A stretch of DNA of 64,000 bases from PALSA-1004 sp963804885. Lineage in GTDB: Bacteria > Pseudomonadota > Gammaproteobacteria > Burkholderiales > SG8-41. The position numbers and the translations under genes were made by a program. Below, piece after piece: positions 54,634-62,150 of this stretch. The notes under the pieces are model-generated. The model was not told where the DNA came from. It did no database searches and was given only the letters and a program-made list of their open reading frames with translations. How positions within the stretch are numbered: the first letter of the stretch is position 1; every line of letters begins with the position of its first letter. The stretch lies in NCBI GenBank assembly GCA_963804885.1, contig CAWDSF010000004.1, positions 62,001 through 126,000 on the forward strand, given 5' to 3'.

Positions 54634-55658
54634 TGCCGATGACTTTCTCGCGACGAGACCTGCTGCATACTGCCGCCCTGGCCACGGCTGGATTGACGCT
54701 CACCCCACGCAGCGGCGCTGCGACGGCGTTCGCGGGCAACGCGCGAGACGATTCTCAAACGGCAGCCGCACAGGGAACTCCCGCTGCCACCCCTGCGGCC
54801 GGCGGGGACACGACGCGCTTTTTTCCCGGATTCAAGCCGTTCAAGGTGCAGACGTCCGGCGCCATGATCAATGGCGTCGTCGGTGGCTCGGGGCCGCCGA
54901 TTCTGCTGCTGCACGGCGCGCCGCAGAGTCATGTGTCCTGGCGGCTGGTTGCACCGAAGCTAGCTGCGTCACGCACCGTCATCGTCCCGGACCTGCGCGG
55001 TTACGGCGACAGCAGCAAGCCGGCGGACGTTCCCGACCACAGCAACTACTCCAAGCGGGCGATGGCACTCGATCAGATCGAAGTGATGAAGCACTTCGGC
55101 TTCGAGCGCTTCCCGGTCATCGGGCAGGATCGCGGCGGACGCGTGACGCACCGCCTGGTGCTCGATCATCCTGACGCGATCACGCAGGCGGCGGTGCTCG
55201 ACATCGTTCCCACTCACTATCTCTACACGCATGTCACGCTGCAGTTCGCTCAGGCATATCCGCACTGGTTCTCGTATCTGCGTGCGGCACCGGTGCCGGA
55301 GAACGAGCTGAAAGCCACCAACGATCAGCAGCTGGCACGCGCGACCAGCGAGATCCAGCGCGAGTATCTGCGGACCATGACCGACCTGGCGACGATCCAC
55401 GGCATGTGCGAGGACTACCGTGCAAGCGCGTCGATCGATCTGAAGTACGACGAAGCCGACCTGAAAAAGAAGATTACCTGTCCGCTGCGCGTGCTCTGGG
55501 CTGAAAAGGGTTCCATGGGCCAGCTCTACGACGTGCTGGGTATCTGGAAGCAGCGCGGAACGAAGGTCACCGGCAGGCCGCTGCCTGGCGGACACAATTT
55601 GCAGGAGGACGTGCCCGACATGGTGCTCGCGGAGATCCAGGCACTGCTGAAGGCGTAA
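54633..55658 (+). CDS. Tat-exported alpha/beta hydrolase, haloacetate-dehalogenase-like
   Basis: A 341-residue protein with a twin-arginine leader SRRDLLHTAALATAGLTL. Hydrolase motifs: PPILLLHGAPQSHVSWRLVA, VIVPDLRGYGDSSKP, the nucleophile elbow VIGQDRGGRVTHRL (Asp nucleophile, with the Arg pair as in fluoroacetate dehalogenases), DIVPTHYLYTHV, YPHWFSYLRAAPVPE (the H-W pocket pair) and the catalytic His in LPGGHNLQEDVP. Asp nucleophile plus D-R-G-G-R points to dehalogenase or epoxide hydrolase activity; I favour the former. Start GTG 54633, or ATG 54639. Intact; coupled to the MBL gene. Confidence 0.82.
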   Translation: MPMTFSRRDLLHTAALATAGLTLTPRSGAATAFAGNARDDSQTAAAQGTPAATPAAGGDTTRFFPGFKPFKVQTSGAMINGVVGGSGPPILLLHGAPQSHVSWRLVAPKLAASRTVIVPDLRGYGDSSKPADVPDHSNYSKRAMALDQIEVMKHFGFERFPVIGQDRGGRVTHRLVLDHPDAITQAAVLDIVPTHYLYTHVTLQFAQAYPHWFSYLRAAPVPENELKATNDQQLARATSEIQREYLRTMTDLATIHGMCEDYRASASIDLKYDEADLKKKITCPLRVLWAEKGSMGQLYDVLGIWKQRGTKVTGRPLPGGHNLQEDVPDMVLAEIQALLKA

Positions 55659-55730
55659 GGCAATCAGACCAGAGCAACGTCCGAGCTCGACAGGAACGGC
55701 GCGAGTGAAGCAGTAAGATCGCACGCGAAG

Positions 55731-56282
55731 ATGTGGCAAGAACGCGAGCGATGGCGCGATCGAGTACGCCTCGTTGTCTTCGTGATGGCTGTTTCGGCGC
55801 TCCTCACCGCCTGGTGGCGCCTCGACAACGACCCGCGAAGGTCGTCTCCGCTGCTGTTCCCCTTGGGCGTGTGGCTCGGCCAGACACCGCCGGCGACATC
55901 CCGCCCCGCGCCGACCTTGCCGGCGACGGATCCGAACAACGCACGAGGCGGGGCGGTGAATGACGCGCCCACCAGTGTGGGAACGACCGGACGAAGTATC
56001 GGCGCCCGGAACCCGGATTACCGCCTGGGTCCGCCCGTTGAATCGAGCCCGACGGGCACAGCCCCACGGCCGGCGTACGTCGCCGAGCCCAGAGATCTCC
56101 CACGTCGCAAACCTGCAGACAAGCCACCATCGCAGCCGGCTCCCTGCGGTCCCCGTGAGGGGACTCCGCCGGACGTGAGCGACGCCGCACCGGAGGGACG
56201 TAAGGGTGTGCCTCCATGCGAAGACGACCATCCGATCGAACCGACGTCGGGCAGGTCTGATAGCGCTCCGCCGTCCCGCTGA
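55731..56282 (+). CDS. Possible membrane-anchored proline-rich protein
   Basis: A 183-codon open frame. The start looks real, with basic RERWRDRVR followed by a TM segment LVVFVMAVSALLTAWW. Beyond residue 50 it is a Pro/Ala/Ser/Gly-rich low-complexity sequence that could equally be a chance open frame in GC-rich DNA. No family recognised, no good ribosome site. I consider it tentative. Confidence 0.3.
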   Translation: MWQERERWRDRVRLVVFVMAVSALLTAWWRLDNDPRRSSPLLFPLGVWLGQTPPATSRPAPTLPATDPNNARGGAVNDAPTSVGTTGRSIGARNPDYRLGPPVESSPTGTAPRPAYVAEPRDLPRRKPADKPPSQPAPCGPREGTPPDVSDAAPEGRKGVPPCEDDHPIEPTSGRSDSAPPSR

Positions 56283-56408
56283 TCTGGTTCATCTCGAGCC
56301 CAGCCCCGTTCAAGGTCGCGCGCAGTCGCTTTAGGCACCTCTCGCTCCGAAAGTGGCGGCCCCCTCGTGCCGATAACCAGGCAGTCAGCACCCTCTCATT
56401 CACACGGG

Positions 56409-57056
56409 ATGTCGATGCCGATATTCGTCCGCACCTTGACGGTCGTTTCGTGTCTGGCCTTGGCGCATCCGACGCTGCTCGGCGCTCAGCCAGGCGAAGA
56501 GCAGGCAACGCTTTCGGTGATCAGTGCGGTTCCTCCGGCCGACGGCGTCAATTTCAGCGTCGGTGCGCCGGTTGTACTGATGCGTGGCAGCTTCCGCGAG
56601 GCGCTCAGAAGCAGCGGTACGTCGCTCGCCGATTGGACCGCGGCATGCAAGGCCGCGGAGTTGCTCTGTCCGAAGGGACTGCAAGCCGCCGAGCCGCTGG
56701 TCGTGAGTGCGCAGATGCTCGACGAACACGCGAGCGCGTCATTCGATGGGGTTGCACCCGGACGGTACCATCTCTTCGGACTCGGCGTAGCGTCGAGCGG
56801 ACCGGTGGTGTGGGATCTCAAAGTCGACCTGCAACCTGGCAGCAACGTGTTGCAGCTGGACGAACACAACGTCGCACCGGTGACCACGATGACCGCGTCG
56901 GCGCCGAGTTTACCTACAACTTCTCGACGGTCGGATACCAGCGCAGAGCGACTCGGCCGACGATGTTTGCTCTGGGGACCAGGCCCCAGTGCCGGCTGTC
57001 CGAGCTGTTGTTCCGGCGATCGCCAAGGACGTAATACTGGCCTTCCGGGATCATAA
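56409..57056 (+). CDS. Secreted protein, C-terminus overlapping lepB antisense
   Basis: An exported beta-rich protein: leader MPIFVRTLTVVSCLALAHPT, TLSVISAVPPADGVNFSVGA, KAAELLCPKGLQAAEPLVV and a C-terminal segment DGVAPGRYHLFGLGV, VVWDLKVDLQPGSNVLQLDE. The last part resembles the beta-sandwich (carboxypeptidase regulatory type) tail found in Acidobacterial secreted proteins. The frame stays open to 57056 but beyond about 56890 it runs antisense through lepB, so the true end is probably near 56890 after a lost base. Function unknown. Confidence 0.55.
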   Translation: MSMPIFVRTLTVVSCLALAHPTLLGAQPGEEQATLSVISAVPPADGVNFSVGAPVVLMRGSFREALRSSGTSLADWTAACKAAELLCPKGLQAAEPLVVSAQMLDEHASASFDGVAPGRYHLFGLGVASSGPVVWDLKVDLQPGSNVLQLDEHNVAPVTTMTASAPSLPTTSRRSDTSAERLGRRCLLWGPGPSAGCPSCCSGDRQGRNTGLPGS

Positions 57057-57420
57057 TCGGCCCGTGTGTGTCGTGACTGCGGCCGTCTGAGGCGACGTAG
57101 CGTTCGTCCAGCGGCAGGTCGTTCACGAACACGCGACCATCTTCCACTCGCACCGAGTCGCCGCCGGCGCCAATTACACGCTTGACGAAAGCCCTGGACG
57201 GGTCAGGCGGGTAGCGCAGCATCACGATGTCGCCGCGTCGAGGAGATGACCACCTATACGACCAGCCGTTGACGAGGACGCGGTCCTGATTCCGGAGCGT
57301 CGGCGCCATCGCCTCGCCCTCGATTCGAGCCATGACGAAGCCGAACCAGGGGCCGACAACAATCGTGACCAGCCAGCAGAGTGCCGCAACCACCAACGCG
57401 GTTACGAGGGAACGCCGCAT
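56914..57420 (-). CDS. lepB: Signal peptidase I homologue with catalytic Ser replaced by Ala
   Basis: A 168-residue S26 family protein with one N-terminal TM (LVVAALCWLVTIVVGPWFGF). The box B region reads RIEGEAMAPTLRNQDRVLVN, where the standard sequence has S-M-x-P-T; the nucleophile position is Ala (codon GCG). The rest is canonical: RRGDIVMLRYPPD, VKRVIGAGGDSV with the general-base Lys, GQYYVLGDRRNNSSDSRHWG and GRVALRWYP. If the sequence is right, this copy cannot cleave by the Ser/Lys dyad; another LepB must exist elsewhere. One base change would restore Ser. GGAGGTGAT precedes the ATG. Intact frame. Confidence 0.88.
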   Translation of the reverse strand: MRRSLVTALVVAALCWLVTIVVGPWFGFVMARIEGEAMAPTLRNQDRVLVNGWSYRWSSPRRGDIVMLRYPPDPSRAFVKRVIGAGGDSVRVEDGRVFVNDLPLDERYVASDGRSHDTHGPIMIPEGQYYVLGDRRNNSSDSRHWGLVPRANIVGRVALRWYPTVEKL

Positions 57421-57466
57421 CGCATCACCTCCGCCAATGGACCGCGGAAGTATAGACGCGCGGCGC

Positions 57467-58047
57467 TCAGAGTGTCTTCAGGTACTCGATGAGAGCGCCG
57501 GTTGTCATCGCTCGCAATGAAACGCCAGAAGTCTGGGCTGACCGACACGCTCGCGATCGAGCATGCGTGCTGACATGACTTCGAAGATGCGAGGCCGCGC
57601 GGTCGATGAACCCCGGCGAGACCAGCTCGAACAACCGAGCGCACGCAACTCGAACACGCCCGGTCTCGGTCCCCGCTCCGAAATAAACGATGCCATCGAT
57701 TTCCGCCGTGTGGGAGGCGTTCGATGGCCAGCGGAGGTGAGTCCTCGATGGAAACCTCGCCCTGCCTTAACAGCATGGCGGTCCATGCGGTGCCGGCAAG
57801 CAGCCGATGCGCCGCCGCTGATTCAGGGTCGGCGTCGGTGGCACGACGAAACGCCGCCATCGCCTCGGTCCGATCGAGGTTGTAGCCGAGCTCCAGCCCC
57901 CTGCTGCACCATTCCGCAGCGGCGGTGCCATTGTGAGGCTCGACCTGCCTGGGGCGGACGTCGCCAAGACCTGCACTGGCCCAGAACACCGCTGCGACCG
58001 CAACCCATTGACGCATGCGAATGATGGCGAGAGCGAGGATAGCCATG
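57467..58047 (-). CDS. Small secreted TPR protein (frameshifted)
   Basis: About 193 residues. MRQWVAVAAVFWASAGLGDV is the leader (ATG 58017, or ATG 58047 ten codons earlier). TPR-like helices follow: GTAAAEWCSRGLELGYNLDR, AFRRATDADPESAAAHRLLA, TAWTAMLLRQGEVS. Frame changes near 57720 and 57505 lead through VSVSPDFWRFIASDD to the end ALIEYLKTL. Its stop lies 47 bases upstream of the lepB start on the same strand. Function unknown. Confidence 0.55.
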
Positions 58048-58114
58048 GCGCCGCGTCGAGTCCTGAGCCTGGGCTGAAAAGCGCTGAATCGCGCGCGGCC
58101 TGGGGGTGTCGAGG

Positions 58115-58120
58115 TAGGAT
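58115..58120 (+). promoter_or_regulatory. Candidate -10 element TAGGAT
   Basis: GGTAGGATCC 31 bases before ATG 58152; the same hexamer and spacing as at 28080. Confidence 0.35.
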
Positions 58121-58151
58121 CCTGCGTCGTTCTTTTCAGATGGAGAAATCG

Positions 58152-59567
58152 ATGAGGTCTTCGATCTTTGTCGCGGGAGCCGCCGCGCTCGTCACCGCCA
58201 GCGTGCTGCTCGCACAACAGAACTCCACTGCGCCACAGCCGAAACCCGAGGCGCTTCCGGCAATTGCACCCGCGCAGCCCAAATTCGGACGAACGGTTCC
58301 CCGTCCCGACGGCATGCTGCCGAAAGTCCCGGACGGTTTCACCGTGTCGGTGTATGCGGAACTGCCGACGCCACGCATGATGGTGTACGCGCCCAACGGC
58401 GACCTGTTCGTCAGCTCGCCCGCGAACAACAGCATCACCGTGCTTCGCGACTCGAACAATGACGGGGTCGTCGACGAGCGAAGCGTCTTCGCCCAGGGCA
58501 CGCCGCCCGCCGCCCGTGCCGGTGGTGGGGGCGGTGGTTTCGGCGGAGGCGGCGGAGGTGGCGCACGTCGTGGTGGCGGTCCGCCACCCGCTCCGCCTGC
58601 GGCACCCGCCGCAGCGGCTGTGAATCCGACGGTCAACGGCCCGTTGCTCGGGGCCACCGCGCCGGCCTGCACGCCTCCTCCTGATTTTGTTCAGAAGGGT
58701 CCAGGGCAGGTGGCCGCGCCGTTCGGACTCGCGTTCAACAACGGATTTCTGTACGTCGGAAACACCAGCTCGCTCGTCCGCTTCAAGTACGCCAACGGCG
58801 ATGTCAAAGCTCAGGGCGAGCCCGAGAAGCTGATGGATCTGCCGGCCGGCGGCCACTCGACACGCAATGTCGTCTTCAACCGCGCCGGCACGAAGATGTA
58901 CGTCGCGGTGGGATCGAGCTCGAACAACAATGCCGGCGAGGACTGCCGTCGCGCCGCGATTCTCGAATTCAATCCGGACGGCTCCGGCTATCGCGTCTTC
59001 GCCTCGGGCATCCGCAACCCGGTGGGACTCACCTGGCAGCCCGACACGAACACGTTGTGGACGGCGATGAACGAGCGCGACAACCTCGGTGACGATCTCG
59101 TCCCGGACTACGCGACCTCGGTGAAGGACGGCGGGTTCTACGGCTGGCCGTACTCCTACATCGGCAGGAACTACGATCCGCGCTATGTCAACGCGTTTCC
59201 CGATCTCGTCAATCGGGCGATCGTGCCGGACGTGCTGCTGCCGGCTCACGCGGCGGCCCTCGGCATCACGTTCTACGACGGAACACAGTTCCCGCAGCGG
59301 TACCGCAACGGCGCGTTCGTCGCGTTGCATGGCTCGTGGAACCGCTCGGTGGCCAGTGGCTATAAGGTCGTCTTCTTTCCGATGACGAACGGCCGCCCCG
59401 GGCCGATCGAAGACTTCGTCAGCGGCATGCTTGCCAGCAACGGCGCGAACGGTTCGGCCATCGAAGCGTGGGGCCGGCCGGTGGGTGTCACCGTCGCACG
59501 TGACGGTTCGCTGCTCGTCTCGGACGATGGCTCGAACGTGATCTGGAAGGTGAGTGCGAGGAAGTAG
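58152..59567 (+). CDS. Secreted PQQ sugar dehydrogenase, sorbosone-dehydrogenase-like
   Basis: A 471-residue exported six-bladed propeller of the L-sorbosone/glucose dehydrogenase superfamily. Leader MRSSIFVAGAAALVTASVLL, then VPDGFTVSVYAELPTPRMMV, YAPNGDLFVSSPANNSITVL, a Gly-rich insert at about residues 118-155, LPAGGHSTRNVVFNRAGTKM, MYVAVGSSSNNNAGED, FASGIRNPVGLTWQPDTNTL, DGGFYGWPYSYIGRNYDPRY, ALHGSWNRSVASGYKVVFF. The H-x-T-R-N and G-W-P motifs are family marks. ATG 58152 was chosen because GGAG lies just upstream; an ATG four codons earlier is possible. Intact. Confidence 0.87.
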   Translation: MRSSIFVAGAAALVTASVLLAQQNSTAPQPKPEALPAIAPAQPKFGRTVPRPDGMLPKVPDGFTVSVYAELPTPRMMVYAPNGDLFVSSPANNSITVLRDSNNDGVVDERSVFAQGTPPAARAGGGGGGFGGGGGGGARRGGGPPPAPPAAPAAAAVNPTVNGPLLGATAPACTPPPDFVQKGPGQVAAPFGLAFNNGFLYVGNTSSLVRFKYANGDVKAQGEPEKLMDLPAGGHSTRNVVFNRAGTKMYVAVGSSSNNNAGEDCRRAAILEFNPDGSGYRVFASGIRNPVGLTWQPDTNTLWTAMNERDNLGDDLVPDYATSVKDGGFYGWPYSYIGRNYDPRYVNAFPDLVNRAIVPDVLLPAHAAALGITFYDGTQFPQRYRNGAFVALHGSWNRSVASGYKVVFFPMTNGRPGPIEDFVSGMLASNGANGSAIEAWGRPVGVTVARDGSLLVSDDGSNVIWKVSARK

Positions 59568-59591
59568 ATCACCCGTTTAGGGGAGGCGGCG

Positions 59592-59620
59592 GAGGCGAAT
59601 GCACGACCTGCATTCGCCTC
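59592..59620. terminator. Perfect 12-bp stem hairpin after the sorbosone dehydrogenase gene
   Basis: GAGGCGAATGCA-CGACC-TGCATTCGCCTC, starting 25 bases after the stop. No T tail follows, so it may be a Rho-dependent pause or a processing site. Confidence 0.6.
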
Positions 59621-59655
59621 GTCACCGTCGCGAATTGAGTATCATCAACGGCGCC

Positions 59656-60045
59656 ATGCCCTCACCCGCCAAGTCCGCACCGCTGCGCCATCTCGCCGCC
59701 GACAGCACTGACATTCCCGAGAACGGACGCCTGGTCGTCGACGTCGGCGACACGACGATCGGCATCTTCCGCGTCGGCGGCCGGCTGCTCGCCTACGAAA
59801 ACAGCTGTCCGCACATGGGCGGGCCGGTCTGCCAGGGACTGGTCATTCCCGCGGTGCGCGAGGTGCTGGACGAGCAGCAGGTCTCGACGCGGCTACGCGT
59901 TCGACGAGTCGGAGATGCGCATCGTCTGCCCATGGCACGGCTACGAGTTCGCGATCGAAACGGGATCGCATCCGGGAAGCCGTCGATCCGCCTGACGCCG
60001 GTTCCGGTGGACGAGGAAGACGGCCGGGTCTATGTCGTCGTCTGA
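59656..60045 (+). CDS. Rieske [2Fe-2S] ferredoxin-like protein (frameshifted)
   Basis: Cytoplasmic protein of about 130 residues. First cluster motif ENSCPHMGGPVCQG (Cys-x-His), second motif IVCPWHGYEFAIETG (Cys-x-x-His), then RLTPVPVDEEDGRVYVVV. Two shifts (about 59895 and 59975) separate the second motif from the flanking frame. Length fits single-domain Rieske proteins that feed electrons to oxygenases. It opens the 59.6-63.6 kb cluster, so it probably serves that aromatic pathway. ATG 59656. Confidence 0.82.
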   Translation: MPSPAKSAPLRHLAADSTDIPENGRLVVDVGDTTIGIFRVGGRLLAYENSCPHMGGPVCQGLVIPAVREVLDEQQVSTRLRVRRVGDAHRLPMARLRVRDRNGIASGKPSIRLTPVPVDEEDGRVYVVV

Positions 60046-60064
60046 CGCTCGCGCGACGAACGCC

Positions 60065-60084
60065 GGCGGACCTGAAGGTCCGCC
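60065..60084. repeat. TGAA-loop hairpin
   Basis: GGCGGACC-TGAA-GGTCCGCC, 8-bp perfect stem, same layout as the units at 34454 and 62105. Confidence 0.7.
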
Positions 60085-60105
60085 TCACGACGGCCGGGCG
60101 ACGAC

Positions 60106-60361
60106 GTGACGGGCGTCGTGTCGACGCTGGAGCAGCTGGCCGAACGCGACGCGCTGTCGCCTGAACAGGTGCGCGCGGTCGTGAGTGCGGCCACGCAGGC
60201 TCTACGCCGCCGCGTCGCTCGCGGCGGGTCACGAGCTGCCACCTGTGGGCCCGGACGTCTCGACCACCGACGCGGTGACACTCGCGTGTGCGCTTGTGCG
60301 GTCGCAGGATCTGACACCGTTCGAGATGGCGGTGTGGTTCTCCGCGGTCCGCGGCGAGTGA
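60106..60361 (+). CDS. Small conserved-looking hypothetical protein (one frameshift)
   Basis: About 85 residues from GTG 60106: VSTLEQLAERDALSPEQVRA, VVSAATQA, then after a lost base near 60200 LYAAASLAAGHELPPVGPDV, STTDAVTLACALVRSQDLTP, FEMAVWFSAVRGE and a TGA. Both pieces are protein-like with a sharp end 28 bases before the amidohydrolase start, so I treat it as a real gene. No family recognised; cytoplasmic. Confidence 0.5.
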
Positions 60362-60388
60362 AACGCGCGCGAGCGCGAGGTTCGAGCC

Positions 60389-61604
60389 ATGTCCGAGACG
60401 ATTGAAACACCAGCGGTCAGGGTGCGCGACACGCAGCAGATCACGACGCGCACCGATTCGCGCGAGATCCTCGCGAACGCCCGGCGCGACATCGAACGCT
60501 TCAAGCTGAACGACTACTTCATCGTCGACGTCGATTCGCACCACGTCGAGTTCGACTCGTGGGCGGAGGTGCTGGATCACATCGAGGATCCGGTGCTGCG
60601 GCGCAACGGCAAGACTGATGGCGGCGATCAGTGGCCGAACGCGGCGCAACATCGCGCTCAGCAATCACCCGCCGGGCCTGACGTTCCAGGACGTCCACGG
60701 ACGTATCCCGCACCAGATCCAGCTCGCCGAAGACGTGGATACGTCGGACGGACAGCATCGCGACCTCACGCTGATGCGACGCGCCATCGAGACGATGGGG
60801 ATCGACGTGCAGATCGTCTTTCCGCAGCCGATGCTGGAGATCGGGCTGCACCCGTCGGCGGAAATCGAGACGCAGCTCGATCTTCGCCTACAACCGCTGG
60901 TTCACCAGCCGCATCCTCGCGCACGAGCCGCGCATCAAGTCGATGCTGGCGCTGCCGTTCGGCAACGCCGAGGCGTGCCTGCGCACGATCGACGAGTTCG
61001 CGGGGAAGCCGGGCGTGATCGGCTTCCTCGATCACCGGACAGCGGCAGGTCGGGCATCTACAGTGCGCAGTACATGCCCGTCTATCGGGCGCTCGAAGAG
61101 CGCGGGCTGCCGCTCGGATTCCACGCCGGGCCCGACTACAGCATCGGCCGGCTGCTGAATCGCTTCGTGTCGGTGCACTCGCTGTCGTTCGTCACCTGCA
61201 ACATGATCCACCTGACCAACTGGATCATGAACGGCCTGAACGAGCGGTTCCCGAAGCTGAAGGTGATCTGGATCGAGAGCGGCCTGGCGTGGCTGCCGTT
61301 CATGATGCAGCGGCTCGATCACGAGTATCTGATGCGCCAGTCGGACGCGCCGCTGCTCAAGAGGCTGCCGAGCGAATACATGCAGGAGATGTATTACACG
61401 TCGCAGCCGATGGAGCGGACGAACACTGAAGCTGCTGCAGGCCACGCTCGAGGCGATCCATGCCGAGACGCAGCTGCTGTACGCGTCGGACTGGCCGCAC
61501 TGGGACTTCGACGTGCCGGGCAAGGTGGCAGGCTGCCGTTCCTGAGTGAGCAGGCGAAGCGGAACATTCTCGGCGAGAACGCTCGGAGGCTCTTCAAGCT
61601 GTAG
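60389..61604 (+). CDS. Amidohydrolase family 2 protein (frameshifted)
   Basis: Metal-dependent TIM-barrel hydrolase/decarboxylase of about 405 residues (ACMSD/LigY-type group). YFIVDVDSHHVEFDSWAEVL holds the metal H; IETMGIDVQIVFPQPMLEIG; NRWFTSRILAHEPRIKSML; GLPLGFHAGPDYSIGRLLNR with a second metal His; FPKLKVIWIESGLAWLPFMM; and LYASDWPHWDFDVPGK with the catalytic Asp. End NILGENARRLFKL. At least five one-base losses (about 60610, 60890, 61040, 61430, 61530). It probably acts on a ring-cleavage product or aromatic acid in the cluster. Confidence 0.82.
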
Positions 61605-61609
61605 GAGGC

Positions 61610-62098
61610 ATGATGGATTTCTTATCGCGGTGGCGTATCCAGATCGGACTTGCGCTGGCGGTCGTGCCGGCGATGTTCCTCTTCGTCTCGACCTCTGCGC
61701 AGCAGCCGCCGTCTGCGCAGCAGCCGGCGGCTCCAGCGGCCGGAGCGCGAGCAGGCCAGCCAACAACGACCGCCAACATGACCGGCCAGGGCGGATTCGT
61801 GGACAGCGCGGACCTGATGGTGAGGCGCATCAAGTTCGAGGCGGGCGCGCGCACCTACTGGCACACCCATAATCAGCATCAGATCATCGCGGCAGAGTCG
61901 GGGGAGGGCGCGTACCAGATGAAAGGCGAGCCACCCAAGACCTTCAAGCCGGGTGAGGCGGTGTGGCTCAAGGCCAACGTTCCCCACTGGCACGGCGCGG
62001 CACCGAAAACCGGTGTCGTACAGTCCACCATGTACGGCGGCACCATCCAATGGGGCATGGCGGTGACAGAGGACGAATACCTCGGCAAGGCGAAGTGA
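61610..62098 (+). CDS. Secreted cupin protein
   Basis: A 162-residue exported cupin. Leader WRIQIGLALAVVPAMFLFVS, an Ala/Gln/Pro linker, motif 1 RTYWHTHNQHQIIAAESGEG and motif 2 KANVPHWHGAAPKTG, giving the His3/Glu metal set. Starts 6 bases after the amidohydrolase stop with TAGGAGG overlapping, so it is in the same operon. Possibly a sensor or isomerase for aromatic substrates; unproven. Intact. Confidence 0.82.
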   Translation: MMDFLSRWRIQIGLALAVVPAMFLFVSTSAQQPPSAQQPAAPAAGARAGQPTTTANMTGQGGFVDSADLMVRRIKFEAGARTYWHTHNQHQIIAAESGEGAYQMKGEPPKTFKPGEAVWLKANVPHWHGAAPKTGVVQSTMYGGTIQWGMAVTEDEYLGKAK

Positions 62099-62104
62099 CC
62101 TCTC

Positions 62105-62124
62105 GCCGGGGCGGAAGCCCCGGC
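62105..62124. repeat. GGAA-loop hairpin
   Basis: GCCGGGGC-GGAA-GCCCCGGC directly after the cupin gene; 8-bp perfect stem with a GNRA loop. Confidence 0.65.
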
Positions 62125-62150
62125 ACCAGCCGCACAGGACACACGACTCA

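Noticed and set aside
54969..56231. 420-codon open frame on the minus strand
   Set aside because: Antisense to the dehalogenase-like hydrolase, with no ribosome site and shadow-like composition.
57402..59330. 642-codon open frame on the minus strand
   Set aside because: It runs antisense through the intact sorbosone-dehydrogenase-like gene, has Arg/His/Gly-biased composition and no domain; only its distal part coincides with the real small TPR gene.
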